Virus record (IMG/VR): IMGVR_UViG_3300020733_000013
Span: 1 to 64,000 of that record
Length of the DNA: 64,000 nucleotides
Source of the DNA: a virus
Strand: one strand, 5' to 3'
Below are positions 22,143 to 30,798 of this stretch, one piece after another (position 1 is the first letter of the stretch; each line of letters starts with the position of its first letter). The position numbers and the translations under genes were made by a program. A model generated the notes under the pieces. The model worked only from the letters and a program-made list of their open reading frames with translations, did not search any database and was not told where the DNA came from.

Positions 22143-23330
22143 ATGAGAGCAAGTGAGTTCATTGTTGAGTATAAGCAATATCCTCTGGAAGAGTTTGAGG
22201 GTATCAATATGAAACTTAAAGTAGACAACCATGAGTTGATTCTGCAGGCTCTTGACGACTGGGGTAACAAAGTACTAGGTCATGTTAGAATGAACATAGG
22301 CGATGGTAGTGAACTAGACCCTCAAGATTTACAAGTTGACGAACGTTATAGAGGTCAGGGCATAGCAAAGGTAATGTATGATTACCTTAAGTCTAAAGGT
22401 TATGAAATACATCGTAGTCCTGACCAAACAGATGACGGTAAACATTTTTGGGACAAGAACCGCGGTGAAGAAGGTAATGTTTGGGAAGATGTTTTCGGTT
22501 CAAAAGCACCAAAGAAATTTGAACCTCTGGAAGAGTTTGAGGAAAATAATCTAAAACTAGAACCCGAACCGTATGAAGGTTGGACTGGCGAAGGTATTAT
22601 TATTCGTGCGTATTTGAGTGACAAAGAAGTAGGGCATGTAATCTTTGAACCTACAGAAGATGATGAAACACAATGGTATGCAGTTGATGTTGAAGTAGAT
22701 GACAACTATCAGCGTAAAGGTATTGCTACATCTATGTATAACTTGGCTAAGAATATTGCTAAAAAGCGTGGTATAATTATTGTTCGTAGTCATGCACAAA
22801 GTCAAGCCGGTCAAGGTCTTTGGCAAGATAAAAAAGTTTGGGAAGATGTACCTAAACCTGGACCAAGTTCAGGAGCGCCAAAGCAATTTGGACCTGACGC
22901 AAAGATAGAAACTCGCCAAATGACTGTAAAGCAATTAATCTCGTCAGTACCAGGCTTGCCCTACTACAACAATGTAGTTGATGATTGGGATGCTAAGGAC
23001 TATAGTTGGGGAGTTACTAAGAAGGTAATAGAATACGCAACTTATCTAAAAGAACATCCAGAGAGTTTGTCAAAGTTGCCACCCATAATAGTATTGAACG
23101 GCAAGTTTGAAGATGGCGCACATAGAGTGTCTGCTATATGGTTGCTACAACAAAGAATGGATCCTAAAAATCCACTGTGGTCAAATGCCAAACTAAATGT
23201 TCAATTCGTTACTCAAAATATCAACGAATCATTTCTAATATTGGTGAGAAAAATGGTTTCTTTGGTAAGAAACACACAGATGAACAACGACAAAGAAAAA
23301 GAACCGAAAAACTTTTATCCCCTAAAATAA
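22143..23330 (+). CDS. Double GNAT acetyltransferase with ParB-like domain and capsid-targeting-like start
   Basis: 395 residues. The N-terminus MRASEFIVEYKQ resembles a capsid-targeting sequence with an I-V-E cleavage site. Two GNAT acetyltransferase domains follow, each with the acetyl-CoA loop R/Q-x-x-G-x-A: VDERYRGQGIAKVMYDY (about residues 60-76) and VDDNYQRKGIATSMYNL (about 180-200). After these comes a ParB/sulfiredoxin-like motif, PPIIVLNGKFEDGAHRVSAI (about 318-337). The last ~25 residues read out of frame into a homing-endonuclease remnant, so the natural C-terminus was probably truncated. If packaged, it could modify host proteins on entry, as T4 Alt does by ADP-ribosylation; that is inference. 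Confidence 0.72.
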   Translation: MRASEFIVEYKQYPLEEFEGINMKLKVDNHELILQALDDWGNKVLGHVRMNIGDGSELDPQDLQVDERYRGQGIAKVMYDYLKSKGYEIHRSPDQTDDGKHFWDKNRGEEGNVWEDVFGSKAPKKFEPLEEFEENNLKLEPEPYEGWTGEGIIIRAYLSDKEVGHVIFEPTEDDETQWYAVDVEVDDNYQRKGIATSMYNLAKNIAKKRGIIIVRSHAQSQAGQGLWQDKKVWEDVPKPGPSSGAPKQFGPDAKIETRQMTVKQLISSVPGLPYYNNVVDDWDAKDYSWGVTKKVIEYATYLKEHPESLSKLPPIIVLNGKFEDGAHRVSAIWLLQQRMDPKNPLWSNAKLNVQFVTQNINESFLILVRKMVSLVRNTQMNNDKEKEPKNFYPLK

Positions 23331-23419
23331 AATGTTATCATTGTAGCAAAGAAATTGACAGCATGAACTATGCTAGATGGCATGGGGATAAATGTAAAAA
23401 TAAAAAGGAAAATATATGA
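23232..23419 (+). pseudogene. Remnant of a homing endonuclease (NUMOD3 plus zinc finger)
   Basis: In the frame overlapping the end of the GNAT gene the sequence reads IISNIGEKNGFFGKKHTDEQ and then a Cys/His cluster CYHCSKEIDSMNYARWHGDK followed by CK. The first resembles the NUMOD3 DNA-binding motif (NPFFGKKHTEE) and the second the C-terminal zinc-binding tail of phage GIY-YIG/HNH homing endonucleases. The catalytic domain is missing, so this is a remnant. Upstream in-frame sequence from 23177 belongs to the GNAT gene in another frame. Confidence 0.75.
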
Positions 23420-24060
23420 TTGTCGGTGTGTGTGGTTTCATCGGTAGTGGTAAAGATACGATTGCAGACTATCTTTGCACACATCATAAGTTTAAGCGAA
23501 TTAGTTTTGCAGCCAGTCTTAAAGATGCAGTAGCAGCAATCTTTGGTTGGGACAGAGAATTACTAGAGGGAACGACAAAAAGCAGTCGTCAATGGCGTGA
23601 ACAAGTAGATCCTTGGTGGAGTGAACGATTAGGTAAAGATATCACACCCCGTTGGATACTACAATATTGGGGCACAGAAGTCTGTCGTCAAGGCTTTCAC
23701 GATGATATTTGGGTAGCAAGCGTAGAGAATAAACTACGCCAAGCAAAGGATGATATTGTCATCACCGACTGTCGTTTTGCTAACGAGATTAAAGCTATCA
23801 AAGATGCAGGTGGCATCACAGTACGAGTATCTAGGGGAGACGAACCTGAATGGTACAGTGCAGCAGTTGAATACAACAAGGGACCAAACGGTAATCCCAT
23901 GTGGGCACTGAGCAAAGCTAAACTAGACAAACTAAAAGTACATGCTAGTGAGTATTCTAGTGTTGGATTAAAGTATGATTATTACCTAGACAACAATGGA
24001 ACAATTGATGAACTACACAATCATATTAGTCAACTGTTAGATCACCACGACGCCACGTAA
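23416..24060 (+). CDS. 1: Deoxynucleoside monophosphate kinase (T4 gp1 role)
   Basis: 214 residues with aaaaagga upstream. The P-loop GFIGSGKDT is at residues 7-15. The lid/base-binding region includes WREQVDPWWSERLG and ILQYWGTEVCRQGF, followed by DIVITDCRFANE, all typical of phage dNMP kinases. It phosphorylates dNMPs, including host-DNA breakdown products, to dNDPs. It sits between a homing-endonuclease remnant and an HNH endonuclease gene, whose 3' end it overlaps by 35 bases. Confidence 0.88.
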   Translation: MIVGVCGFIGSGKDTIADYLCTHHKFKRISFAASLKDAVAAIFGWDRELLEGTTKSSRQWREQVDPWWSERLGKDITPRWILQYWGTEVCRQGFHDDIWVASVENKLRQAKDDIVITDCRFANEIKAIKDAGGITVRVSRGDEPEWYSAAVEYNKGPNGNPMWALSKAKLDKLKVHASEYSSVGLKYDYYLDNNGTIDELHNHISQLLDHHDAT

Positions 24061-24382
24061 TTTCCTTACGTTTCACTACCTCTACACAGTTTAAACAAAC
24101 AGTTCTTAGATTACTAGCACTAATATTCTCTAAGTTCCCGTCAATATGAAATACTGTTAGTTGACTGGTGAACAAACTTTTAAAGCCACATACATCACAT
24201 GTGGTTTTTTTCTTGTATGTACCACTTTGCCAATTTGGCTTTCTTGGTTTAAGTTTCTTTTTCTTTCTACCACATTCATCACACGTGCTACGATAGTGTG
24301 TAATGTCATTGCGTTTATAGTTAACAGCGCAAAAGTTTTTGTTGCATTTAGAACAGATAGGTCTCATGTGATATTTATGCAA
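24026..24382 (-). CDS. HNH homing endonuclease
   Basis: 118 residues; a second Met lies five codons in. Three CxxC-type pairs occur: PICSKCNKNF, TCDECGRKKKK and TCDVCGFKS, with the HNH core QLTVFHIDGNLENISASNLR then TVCLNC. It ends in KRKEITWRRGDL. This zinc-supported HNH family is common as free-standing endonucleases in T4-like phages and promotes its own spread into nearby loci. It converges on the dNMP kinase gene. Likely intact. Confidence 0.88.
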   Translation of the reverse strand: MHKYHMRPICSKCNKNFCAVNYKRNDITHYRSTCDECGRKKKKLKPRKPNWQSGTYKKKTTCDVCGFKSLFTSQLTVFHIDGNLENISASNLRTVCLNCVEVVKRKEITWRRGDLTVD

Positions 24383-24426
24383 GAAACCTTCGAAGGCACG
24401 CTTATTGAGTCTTTTTAGAAAATTTC

Positions 24427-24434
24427 GCTAAATA
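24427..24434 (+). promoter_or_regulatory. Late-promoter variant (GCTAAATA) for tail sheath
   Basis: Variant of NATAAATA 60 bases before the sheath start. The leader holds a small AGGG/CCCT hairpin (24447-24460) and a strong aaagga site. Confidence 0.5.
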
Positions 24435-24486
24435 TCTATACGAACTAGGGCGTTAACCCTCACAATCATAACTAAAGGAAAACAAA

Positions 24487-27400
24487 ATGGCATTAAATTC
24501 ACCAGGCGTACAAGTAACGATTATTGACCAAAGTCAATACTTACCTGCAGCCTCAAATTCAGTTCCTCTAATCTTATTGGCAACTGCACAGAACAAAGCA
24601 GACCCGACAGGAACAGCAGTAGCCGCAGCGACAACAGCCGCTAACGCAGGAAAATTATATCAATTAACAAGTCAACGTGACTTGGCAACACTATACGGAA
24701 ACCCATTCTTCTATAAAACTTCTACCGGTACACCAATTCATGGTTACGAGTTAAACGAATATGGATTGTTAGCAGCATGGTCATTGTTAGGTGTTACAAA
24801 CGCTTGCTATGTATTACGTGCTGATATCGACTTGTCAAGTCTAGTTGGTACATTAAGTCGTCCAGACGGTGCACCAGCAGACGGAACATATTGGTTAGAC
24901 ACAACAAACAGTTCATGGGGTATCTATGAATTTAATGCTACAACTGGTCAGTTTGTTCTAAAAACTCCTACTATCTTTGATAAAGGTATTTCAGAAGTTG
25001 GAACAAATGGTTACCCATATGACACATTAGGTAACATCGGTGATTACGCAGTTGTTCCAAATATGTTAACAAGTTTACCAATCGGTAAGAGCACATATTT
25101 CTATAAAAATAGATTTAATGCATGGGTAGAAATTGGTAGTGCAGCATGGCAAAGTTCATTGTTCACAGTATTGGGAACAAAATCAACTCCAACTCCAGCG
25201 ATCACTGCAAACAGTGATAGTTTCTCTATTACTTACAATTCATTTGTAGTTACTATTGCTCCAACACAAGCAACAGTTGATAACATTGTTACACAAATTA
25301 ATAATGCAGGTATCGCTGAATTGTCTGCTACAAATGTTAACGGTAAGTTAGGAATTAGTATATCTTCATACAGAACAAATGCATCAGTTGCACTAGCTGA
25401 TGTATCAGGTACATTGTTAGAAAAATTAGGTATCACACCTGGAACATATTATGCACCTGACATTGTTTACGGTGACAGTGCAAGTATGCCACTATGGTCA
25501 TCAAGTCAACAGTATCCACACCCAACAGGTTCTGTTTGGATTAAAACAAGCACAGCAGGTAATGGGTTAGATTTGATTGTAAACAAATATTCAGCAGCAA
25601 ATGCAGGATGGTCATCAGTCAATACTCCAGCATATACAAGTGCAGATGCAGCAAATGCAGACCTTGATAGTGTTGGTGGTAAAAATATCCCAGCAGGAAG
25701 CTTAATTGCCCTATACCAAACACGCAGAGGTTCATTAAGTCCTGTAGTTATCTATGAAAGACTAGCATCAGGTGCAACACTAATTACAGGTGGAACAAGT
25801 AATATTACTATCCCTTCAGGAAAAGTCATTACAGTTGCAGTAAGCCAACCCGGAACATTGACAGATGTTGTCTATTCATTTACAACTTCTGGTGGTGATT
25901 TATCATCATTCATCACAGATTGGACACACGCTAATATTGTTTACACTTCTATAACAGAAACGACTGATGGATCTGTACAATTGAGCCATGCATTAGGTGG
26001 TGAGATTTATGTTCACGATTATCAACCATCCGGTGGTAGTGGTGCAGGACAATCTGCAGGTGTATTGTCAGCATTAGGTTTAACTCCAGAAATGAGTATG
26101 AATGTTACTTATGACAAACCTTTCTTATACACAACAACTGTAACAAGCACATCAAATTCAAACAATGGCGGAAGTGCAACTGGTTCTGTTACATTGAATG
26201 TAACTTCATCAGGATTATACTATAGCATCATCAGTACTAACAGCACTGCAACTACTGGTTTTCAAGCAGGTGATACAGTTACATTCAGCGGTGCAGTATT
26301 AGGTGGCACAACACCAGCAAATGATTTAGTATTGAATGTGTTAACAGTTGATGGATCAGGTAAGATTCTTACTTTAGCATATGCTTCAGGTACACCAAGA
26401 GTTAACTATCTAACACACTTGTCAAACTGGGTAATGTTAGATTACACTGCTAACGAAGGTGCTCCAGCAGCATTACCACTCAACAGTACAAATTGGTACT
26501 ATAGCACTGCTACTGAAGTTGACATTATGGTTCAACAAGGTGGTGCTTGGAAAGGTTACGGAAACGTAGCATATGATAGTAATGGTCATCCAGCACATAC
26601 TGGTTCTAACATGACAGACCCAGCAGGTGTAATTATGAGTGCAACAGCTCCAACTACACAAAGTGATGGAACAACAGCAGTTGCATATGGTGACTTATGG
26701 TTAGACACGAGTGACCTAGAAAACTATCCACTAATCTATCGTTGGCAGTCAGTTAACGGTTACGACCAATGGGTCTTAATCAACAATGCAGATCACCATT
26801 CAAGTTCTGGTATTGTATTCGCTGACGCACGTTGGGGCAAAAATAGTAACGTTGACCCAGTCAACGATCCTATCCCAACAATTGCGGGTCTAATGACAAG
26901 TAACTATGTTGACTTAGACGCCCCTAATCCAGCACTATATCCACAAGGTATTTTGTTGTTTAACACACGCCGTTCAGGTTATAACGTTAAGAAGTTTACA
27001 ACAAATTACTTTACAGCTAAGAATTTCCAAACAGGTAGCTTACCACTAGTAAGTTACACATGGGTAACAGAAGGTGGGTTGAAAGAAGACGGTTCAGCAT
27101 ACATGGGTCGTAAAGCACAACGTAATCTAGTTGTACAAGCGATGAAAGCAGCACTTGATACTAACGTAACAATCCGTGAAGAAGATAACTTCTTTAACTT
27201 GATTAGTTGCCCAGGATATCCTGAATTGCAACCAGATATGGTTACATTGAACAATGACCGTAACAATACAGCTTACATCATTGGTGACACACCATTGCGC
27301 TTGAAAGACCAAGCAACTGACATTACTAACTGGGCTAATAACACAGTTGGTGCTACAGAGTCAGGTGAAGATGGTTGGGTAACACGTGATGAATATTTGG

Positions 27401-28047
27401 GTGTATTCTACCCAAGTGGCATCACAACAGATTTGTCAGGCGCCCCTGCAGTTGTCCCAGCAAGTCACATGATGTTGCGTACATTCTTACGTAATGACAC
27501 AATCGCTTATCCTTGGTTAGCAGCAGCCGGTACACGCCGTGGTACAATTGACAATGCTACAAACATTGGATACCTAGATGCAGCAACAGGTGAGTTTGTA
27601 ACTGTTAAGAACCGTATGGCAATACGTGATGTATTATATACAAATCAAATCAACCCAATGGCATACTTCACTGGAATTGGTTTGTTGAACTATGGTAATA
27701 AGAGTTCATTTGCTTCACAGTCAGCATTAGATAGAACAAACGTAGGTCGCTTAGTCGCTTACATTCGTCAACAACTACAAATTGCTGCTCGTCCATTCGT
27801 ATTTGAACCAAACGATGCATTAACACGTAGTCAATTGGCAGGTGTGATTCAATCATTATTTGTCGATTTAGTTGCGAAACGTGGTCTATATGATTACATT
27901 GTAGTTTGTGATGAATCAAACAACTATGCAGCACGTATTGATAGAAATGAATTATGGGTAGACGTTGCAATTGAGCCAGTAAAAGCGGCTGAGTTCATCT
28001 ACATCCCGGTTCGTATTGTTAATACAGGATCACTAGCAGCAGCATAA
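24487..28047 (+). CDS. 18: Contractile tail sheath protein (gp18), enlarged
   Basis: 1186 residues against 659 in T4. The start MALNSPGVQVTIIDQSQY and the conserved C-terminal region identify the gp18 family. That region runs VKKFTTNYFTAKNFQTGSLP, then PYPWLAAAGTRRG-like IAYPWLAAAGTRRG, then RTNVGRLVAYIRQQLQ and the final WVDVAIEPVKAAEFIYIPVR. The sheath contracts to drive the tube through the envelope. The extra ~500 residues lie between roughly residues 110 and 790. They include beta modules such as GTYWLDTTNSSWGIYEF and YGDLWLDTSDLENYPLIYRW, probably surface-exposed. A strong terminator follows. Confidence 0.93.
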   Translation: MALNSPGVQVTIIDQSQYLPAASNSVPLILLATAQNKADPTGTAVAAATTAANAGKLYQLTSQRDLATLYGNPFFYKTSTGTPIHGYELNEYGLLAAWSLLGVTNACYVLRADIDLSSLVGTLSRPDGAPADGTYWLDTTNSSWGIYEFNATTGQFVLKTPTIFDKGISEVGTNGYPYDTLGNIGDYAVVPNMLTSLPIGKSTYFYKNRFNAWVEIGSAAWQSSLFTVLGTKSTPTPAITANSDSFSITYNSFVVTIAPTQATVDNIVTQINNAGIAELSATNVNGKLGISISSYRTNASVALADVSGTLLEKLGITPGTYYAPDIVYGDSASMPLWSSSQQYPHPTGSVWIKTSTAGNGLDLIVNKYSAANAGWSSVNTPAYTSADAANADLDSVGGKNIPAGSLIALYQTRRGSLSPVVIYERLASGATLITGGTSNITIPSGKVITVAVSQPGTLTDVVYSFTTSGGDLSSFITDWTHANIVYTSITETTDGSVQLSHALGGEIYVHDYQPSGGSGAGQSAGVLSALGLTPEMSMNVTYDKPFLYTTTVTSTSNSNNGGSATGSVTLNVTSSGLYYSIISTNSTATTGFQAGDTVTFSGAVLGGTTPANDLVLNVLTVDGSGKILTLAYASGTPRVNYLTHLSNWVMLDYTANEGAPAALPLNSTNWYYSTATEVDIMVQQGGAWKGYGNVAYDSNGHPAHTGSNMTDPAGVIMSATAPTTQSDGTTAVAYGDLWLDTSDLENYPLIYRWQSVNGYDQWVLINNADHHSSSGIVFADARWGKNSNVDPVNDPIPTIAGLMTSNYVDLDAPNPALYPQGILLFNTRRSGYNVKKFTTNYFTAKNFQTGSLPLVSYTWVTEGGLKEDGSAYMGRKAQRNLVVQAMKAALDTNVTIREEDNFFNLISCPGYPELQPDMVTLNNDRNNTAYIIGDTPLRLKDQATDITNWANNTVGATESGEDGWVTRDEYLGVFYPSGITTDLSGAPAVVPASHMMLRTFLRNDTIAYPWLAAAGTRRGTIDNATNIGYLDAATGEFVTVKNRMAIRDVLYTNQINPMAYFTGIGLLNYGNKSSFASQSALDRTNVGRLVAYIRQQLQIAARPFVFEPNDALTRSQLAGVIQSLFVDLVAKRGLYDYIVVCDESNNYAARIDRNELWVDVAIEPVKAAEFIYIPVRIVNTGSLAAA

Positions 28048-28048
28048 T

Positions 28049-28074
28049 AAATGGCGCGGAGACGCGCCATTTTA
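28049..28074 (+). terminator. Rho-independent terminator after the sheath gene
   Basis: ATGGCGCG / CGCGCCAT 8-bp stem with GAGA loop, extended by A/T pairs and followed by TTTT. Confidence 0.88.
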
Positions 28075-28077
28075 TAA

Positions 28078-28085
28078 GATAAATA
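28078..28085 (+). promoter_or_regulatory. Late promoter (GATAAATA) with RBS stem-loop
   Basis: AATAT (28087-28091) and ATATT (28098-28102) flank the aggag site of the tube gene. The predicted late start is near 28091, at the end of the left arm. Confidence 0.7.
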
Positions 28086-28104
28086 AAATATAGGAGAATA
28101 TTAT

Positions 28105-28740
28105 ATGGCAACAGCCTCACAATCACTGTTCAATATGACCGTAGGAGCTGACAATGCACCAGCTTCACAGGGCTTGTTGATGCCAAAATTGCAGTTCCGT
28201 TTCAGAGCATTGTTCTTAAACTTCGGCGTTGGTGGTTCTACACAAGAATTGACAAAACAAGTTATTGACATTGCACGTCCAAACGTAAGTTTTACGGAAA
28301 TTCCAATTGATGTGTACAACAGTAAAATGTATCTAGCAGGTAAGCATGAGTGGACAACTACTACTGTTAACTTGCGTGACGATGCATCTGGTAGCGTAAG
28401 CAAACTAGTAGGTCAACAACTACAGAAACAAATGGACTTTGTTGAACAAGCTAGTGCTGCAAGTGGACAAGACTATAAGTTCCAAATCAATTATGAAGTA
28501 TTAGACGGTGGTAACGGTGTGTTACAACCTAATGTCTTAGAAACATGGGAACTTTATGGTTGCTTCATTCAAGCTGCAAACTACAATAACATGAACTATT
28601 CAACAAACGAACCAGCAACAGTTAGTTTGACAATTCGTTATGATAACGCAATTCAAGCTCCACTTGGTTCAGGTATTGGTACAAGTGTTGGTCGTGCTTT
28701 TGGTGGCTCATCAGTTACTGGTATCGGCAGAAACGGATAA
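28105..28740 (+). CDS. 19: Tail tube protein (gp19)
   Basis: 211 residues, beta-rich, of the size expected for T4-type tube protein gp19 in aquatic phages (about 200). It has the order expected of the family: conserved N-terminal region with MPKLQFRFRALFLNFG, central NLRDDASGSVSKLVGQQLQK, and late WELYGCFIQAANYNNMNYST. It forms the rigid inner tube of the contractile tail. Its place directly after the sheath gene matches the T4 order 18-19. Confidence 0.88.
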   Translation: MATASQSLFNMTVGADNAPASQGLLMPKLQFRFRALFLNFGVGGSTQELTKQVIDIARPNVSFTEIPIDVYNSKMYLAGKHEWTTTTVNLRDDASGSVSKLVGQQLQKQMDFVEQASAASGQDYKFQINYEVLDGGNGVLQPNVLETWELYGCFIQAANYNNMNYSTNEPATVSLTIRYDNAIQAPLGSGIGTSVGRAFGGSSVTGIGRNG

Positions 28741-28743
28741 TAA

Positions 28744-29904
28744 ATGTCTGGATTCTTTCAGAATCTTTTATCTGATGCCGCAAAAGGCTTCTTTGGGACA
28801 ACTTACTTGCGTGATTATCAACATGCAAGTAAGACCTTTAGAACCAATGGTTACGCATACTCACCAAAACTCAAGTTCTTATTTCATGTCTATTTTGAAA
28901 TCAACGAACAATATATTTCATCAACCAAAGATTGGCCAGCAGACCATAACTTTGGTTTGTTAGTAAAGTCAATTCAATTACCTAAATATTCATTTGATCT
29001 ATCAGTATTAAATCAATACAACCGTAAACGTATCGTTCAGACCAAGATCAAATATGACCCTGTACAGATCACATTCCATGATGATAACGCAAGTTTGATT
29101 CGTAAATTGTGGTATACATACTACACTTACCATTATAAAGATGGTACATACACAGACCAATCTGAACAAAAGGCTGCTGCACAATCAGGCGGCGCATCAT
29201 CTCCTAACATAAATCTAAATGATCGTACTATCTATAAAAACAACTTAGAAGGTCAGTTAGATTGGGGCTATATAGGTGAAGGTCAATTGCCACCTTCAAT
29301 TACAGCCGGTGTCGAAAGCGGCACAAATAAGATTCCATTCTTTAAAGCTATTAACATTTATGGCTTTAATCAACACAATTTTGCTTTGTATAGATTGATT
29401 AACCCTGTTATTGAAAGTTTTGGTCATGATACTTATGACTATAGTAACAACAATAGCGGTATGGAAAATCAAATGACCATTCAATACGAAACGGTAAAGT
29501 ATTATGAAGGTGCATTAGATGGCAAGACTCCTGGTAGCACGGTGAAGAACTTTGGAGATCCTGCACATTATGACACTACTCCTAGCCCAATCGCACAACC
29601 AGGTAGTAATAGTACTATTATGGGTCAAGGCGGCTTAGTTGATGCTGCCGGTGGTATTATGAATGACTTAGCACAAGGTCACTGGGCTGACGCTATTCAA
29701 AAAGCAGGTGTTGCGGCTAACACATTTAAGAATCCTGCAAATATATTAAATATTGCTAAGGGTGAAGTATTAAGCGGAGTCACTAGTGATATTAACGGAA
29801 CTGCAACTAGAAATAATTTGTTTAGTTTCCCAATAGATCAGGCTAGTGGTGCAATCAACAAGGTAAAATCTGCGCTTAATAGTGGTCCTAAAGTAGGAAA
29901 CTAA
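28744..29904 (+). CDS. Tail-tube-like / tube-initiator structural protein
   Basis: 386 residues starting three bases after the tube gene. The N-terminal ~230 residues (YSPKLKFLFHVYFEINEQ, LLVKSIQLPKYSFDLSVLNQ, YDPVQITFHDDNASLIRKLW) look like the gp19/gp54 fold: a tube-domain relative that receives or starts the tube at the baseplate. The C-terminal 120 residues are Gly/Ala/Asn-rich and probably flexible. The call rests on fold-like pattern and position; it could be another tube-associated virion protein. Confidence 0.65.
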   Translation: MSGFFQNLLSDAAKGFFGTTYLRDYQHASKTFRTNGYAYSPKLKFLFHVYFEINEQYISSTKDWPADHNFGLLVKSIQLPKYSFDLSVLNQYNRKRIVQTKIKYDPVQITFHDDNASLIRKLWYTYYTYHYKDGTYTDQSEQKAAAQSGGASSPNINLNDRTIYKNNLEGQLDWGYIGEGQLPPSITAGVESGTNKIPFFKAINIYGFNQHNFALYRLINPVIESFGHDTYDYSNNNSGMENQMTIQYETVKYYEGALDGKTPGSTVKNFGDPAHYDTTPSPIAQPGSNSTIMGQGGLVDAAGGIMNDLAQGHWADAIQKAGVAANTFKNPANILNIAKGEVLSGVTSDINGTATRNNLFSFPIDQASGAINKVKSALNSGPKVGN

Positions 29905-29908
29905 TACC

Positions 29909-30271
29909 ATGGCACAAATTATTGACGCACCACAATCTAATTTAGATAAAACAGTTAGAGTATTTGATTCATTCTATAATATTGATATCAATATTCCAAT
30001 GGATCAATATGATATTGTTCGTTCATACTTTGTTAAAACATGTTCAAGTCTTGATGTTGCAGATAACTTTACCGAATTATTGTTTAGGATATCAGCACTA
30101 ACAAACCAAGATGTTATGCTATTGTTAGATAGTTTGCAAGGCACAACAAAGATTCAAATGAATGGATTACTTGCTTATTATCTAAACAGTATTAGAAGTA
30201 AAACAACACTATATGGGATTAGCAACACACCACAACCTAATCCAAGTGTACAACGAAACGTGGTAATCTAA
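29909..30271 (+). CDS. Small virion structural protein
   Basis: 120 residues. VRVFDSFYNIDINIPMDQYD and the helical SYFVKTCSSLDVADNF region match a conserved protein that lies between tube and gp4 genes in aquatic T4-like phages. Its stop shares a base with the gp4 start (TAATG). Probably a late tail or head component; exact role unknown. Confidence 0.65.
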   Translation: MAQIIDAPQSNLDKTVRVFDSFYNIDINIPMDQYDIVRSYFVKTCSSLDVADNFTELLFRISALTNQDVMLLLDSLQGTTKIQMNGLLAYYLNSIRSKTTLYGISNTPQPNPSVQRNVVI

Positions 30272-30723
30272 TGGCTAAGTGGGCACAAGGAATTTATGTA
30301 GTTCAAAACCCTGAAAAGTATATTGGTAAGGGTAGACCTAAGTATCGTAGTGGTTGGGAATTTACGTTTATGCAATTTTGTGACAACAACAAAAATGTAT
30401 TGAAATGGGCAAGTGAACCACTATTCATTCCTTATCGTAGCCCATTAGATGGTAAGATGCACAATTATGTTCCTGACTTTTTGGTAGTCTATCAAAATCG
30501 TCATGGTAATCAAATTGCTGAAATGGTTGAGATTAAACCAAAGAAACAAAGTCTAATTGAAAGTCGTGTTGCTAATGCTAGAGATAGAGCAGTAGTGGCA
30601 GTCAATCATGCTAAGTGGGGTGCTGCAATGGCATACTGTAAACAAGCTGGACTTACTTTTAGAGTCATCACGGAATCCGATTTATTTTACAGCGGCAAAG
30701 CGGATTATAAGAAAAAACACTAA
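30271..30723 (+). CDS. 4: Head completion protein gp4
   Basis: 150 residues, very close to T4 gp4: NPEKYIGKGRPKYRSGWEFT, FMQFCDNNKNVLKWASEP, PYRSPLDGKMHNYVPDFLV, then MVEIKPKKQ. In T4, gp4 (also called gp50/65) is required for head completion before tail joining. It has a PD-(D/E)xK nuclease-like core, visible here as WE ... PDF ... EIKPKKQ. Length matches T4 (150). Confidence 0.93.
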   Translation: MAKWAQGIYVVQNPEKYIGKGRPKYRSGWEFTFMQFCDNNKNVLKWASEPLFIPYRSPLDGKMHNYVPDFLVVYQNRHGNQIAEMVEIKPKKQSLIESRVANARDRAVVAVNHAKWGAAMAYCKQAGLTFRVITESDLFYSGKADYKKKH

Positions 30724-30769
30724 GTATCTCTTGGGACAGAGTAAATTACATTTTGGAAAATAGAAACCG

Positions 30770-30777
30770 AATAAATA
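30770..30777 (+). promoter_or_regulatory. Late promoter (AATAAATA) with RBS stem-loop
   Basis: CTACTAT (30778-30784) and ATAGTAG (30791-30797) form a 7-bp stem whose loop holds the agg site of the gene at 30799. The predicted late start near 30783 lies inside the left arm. Confidence 0.75.
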
Positions 30778-30798
30778 CTACTATTATAGGATAGTAGA

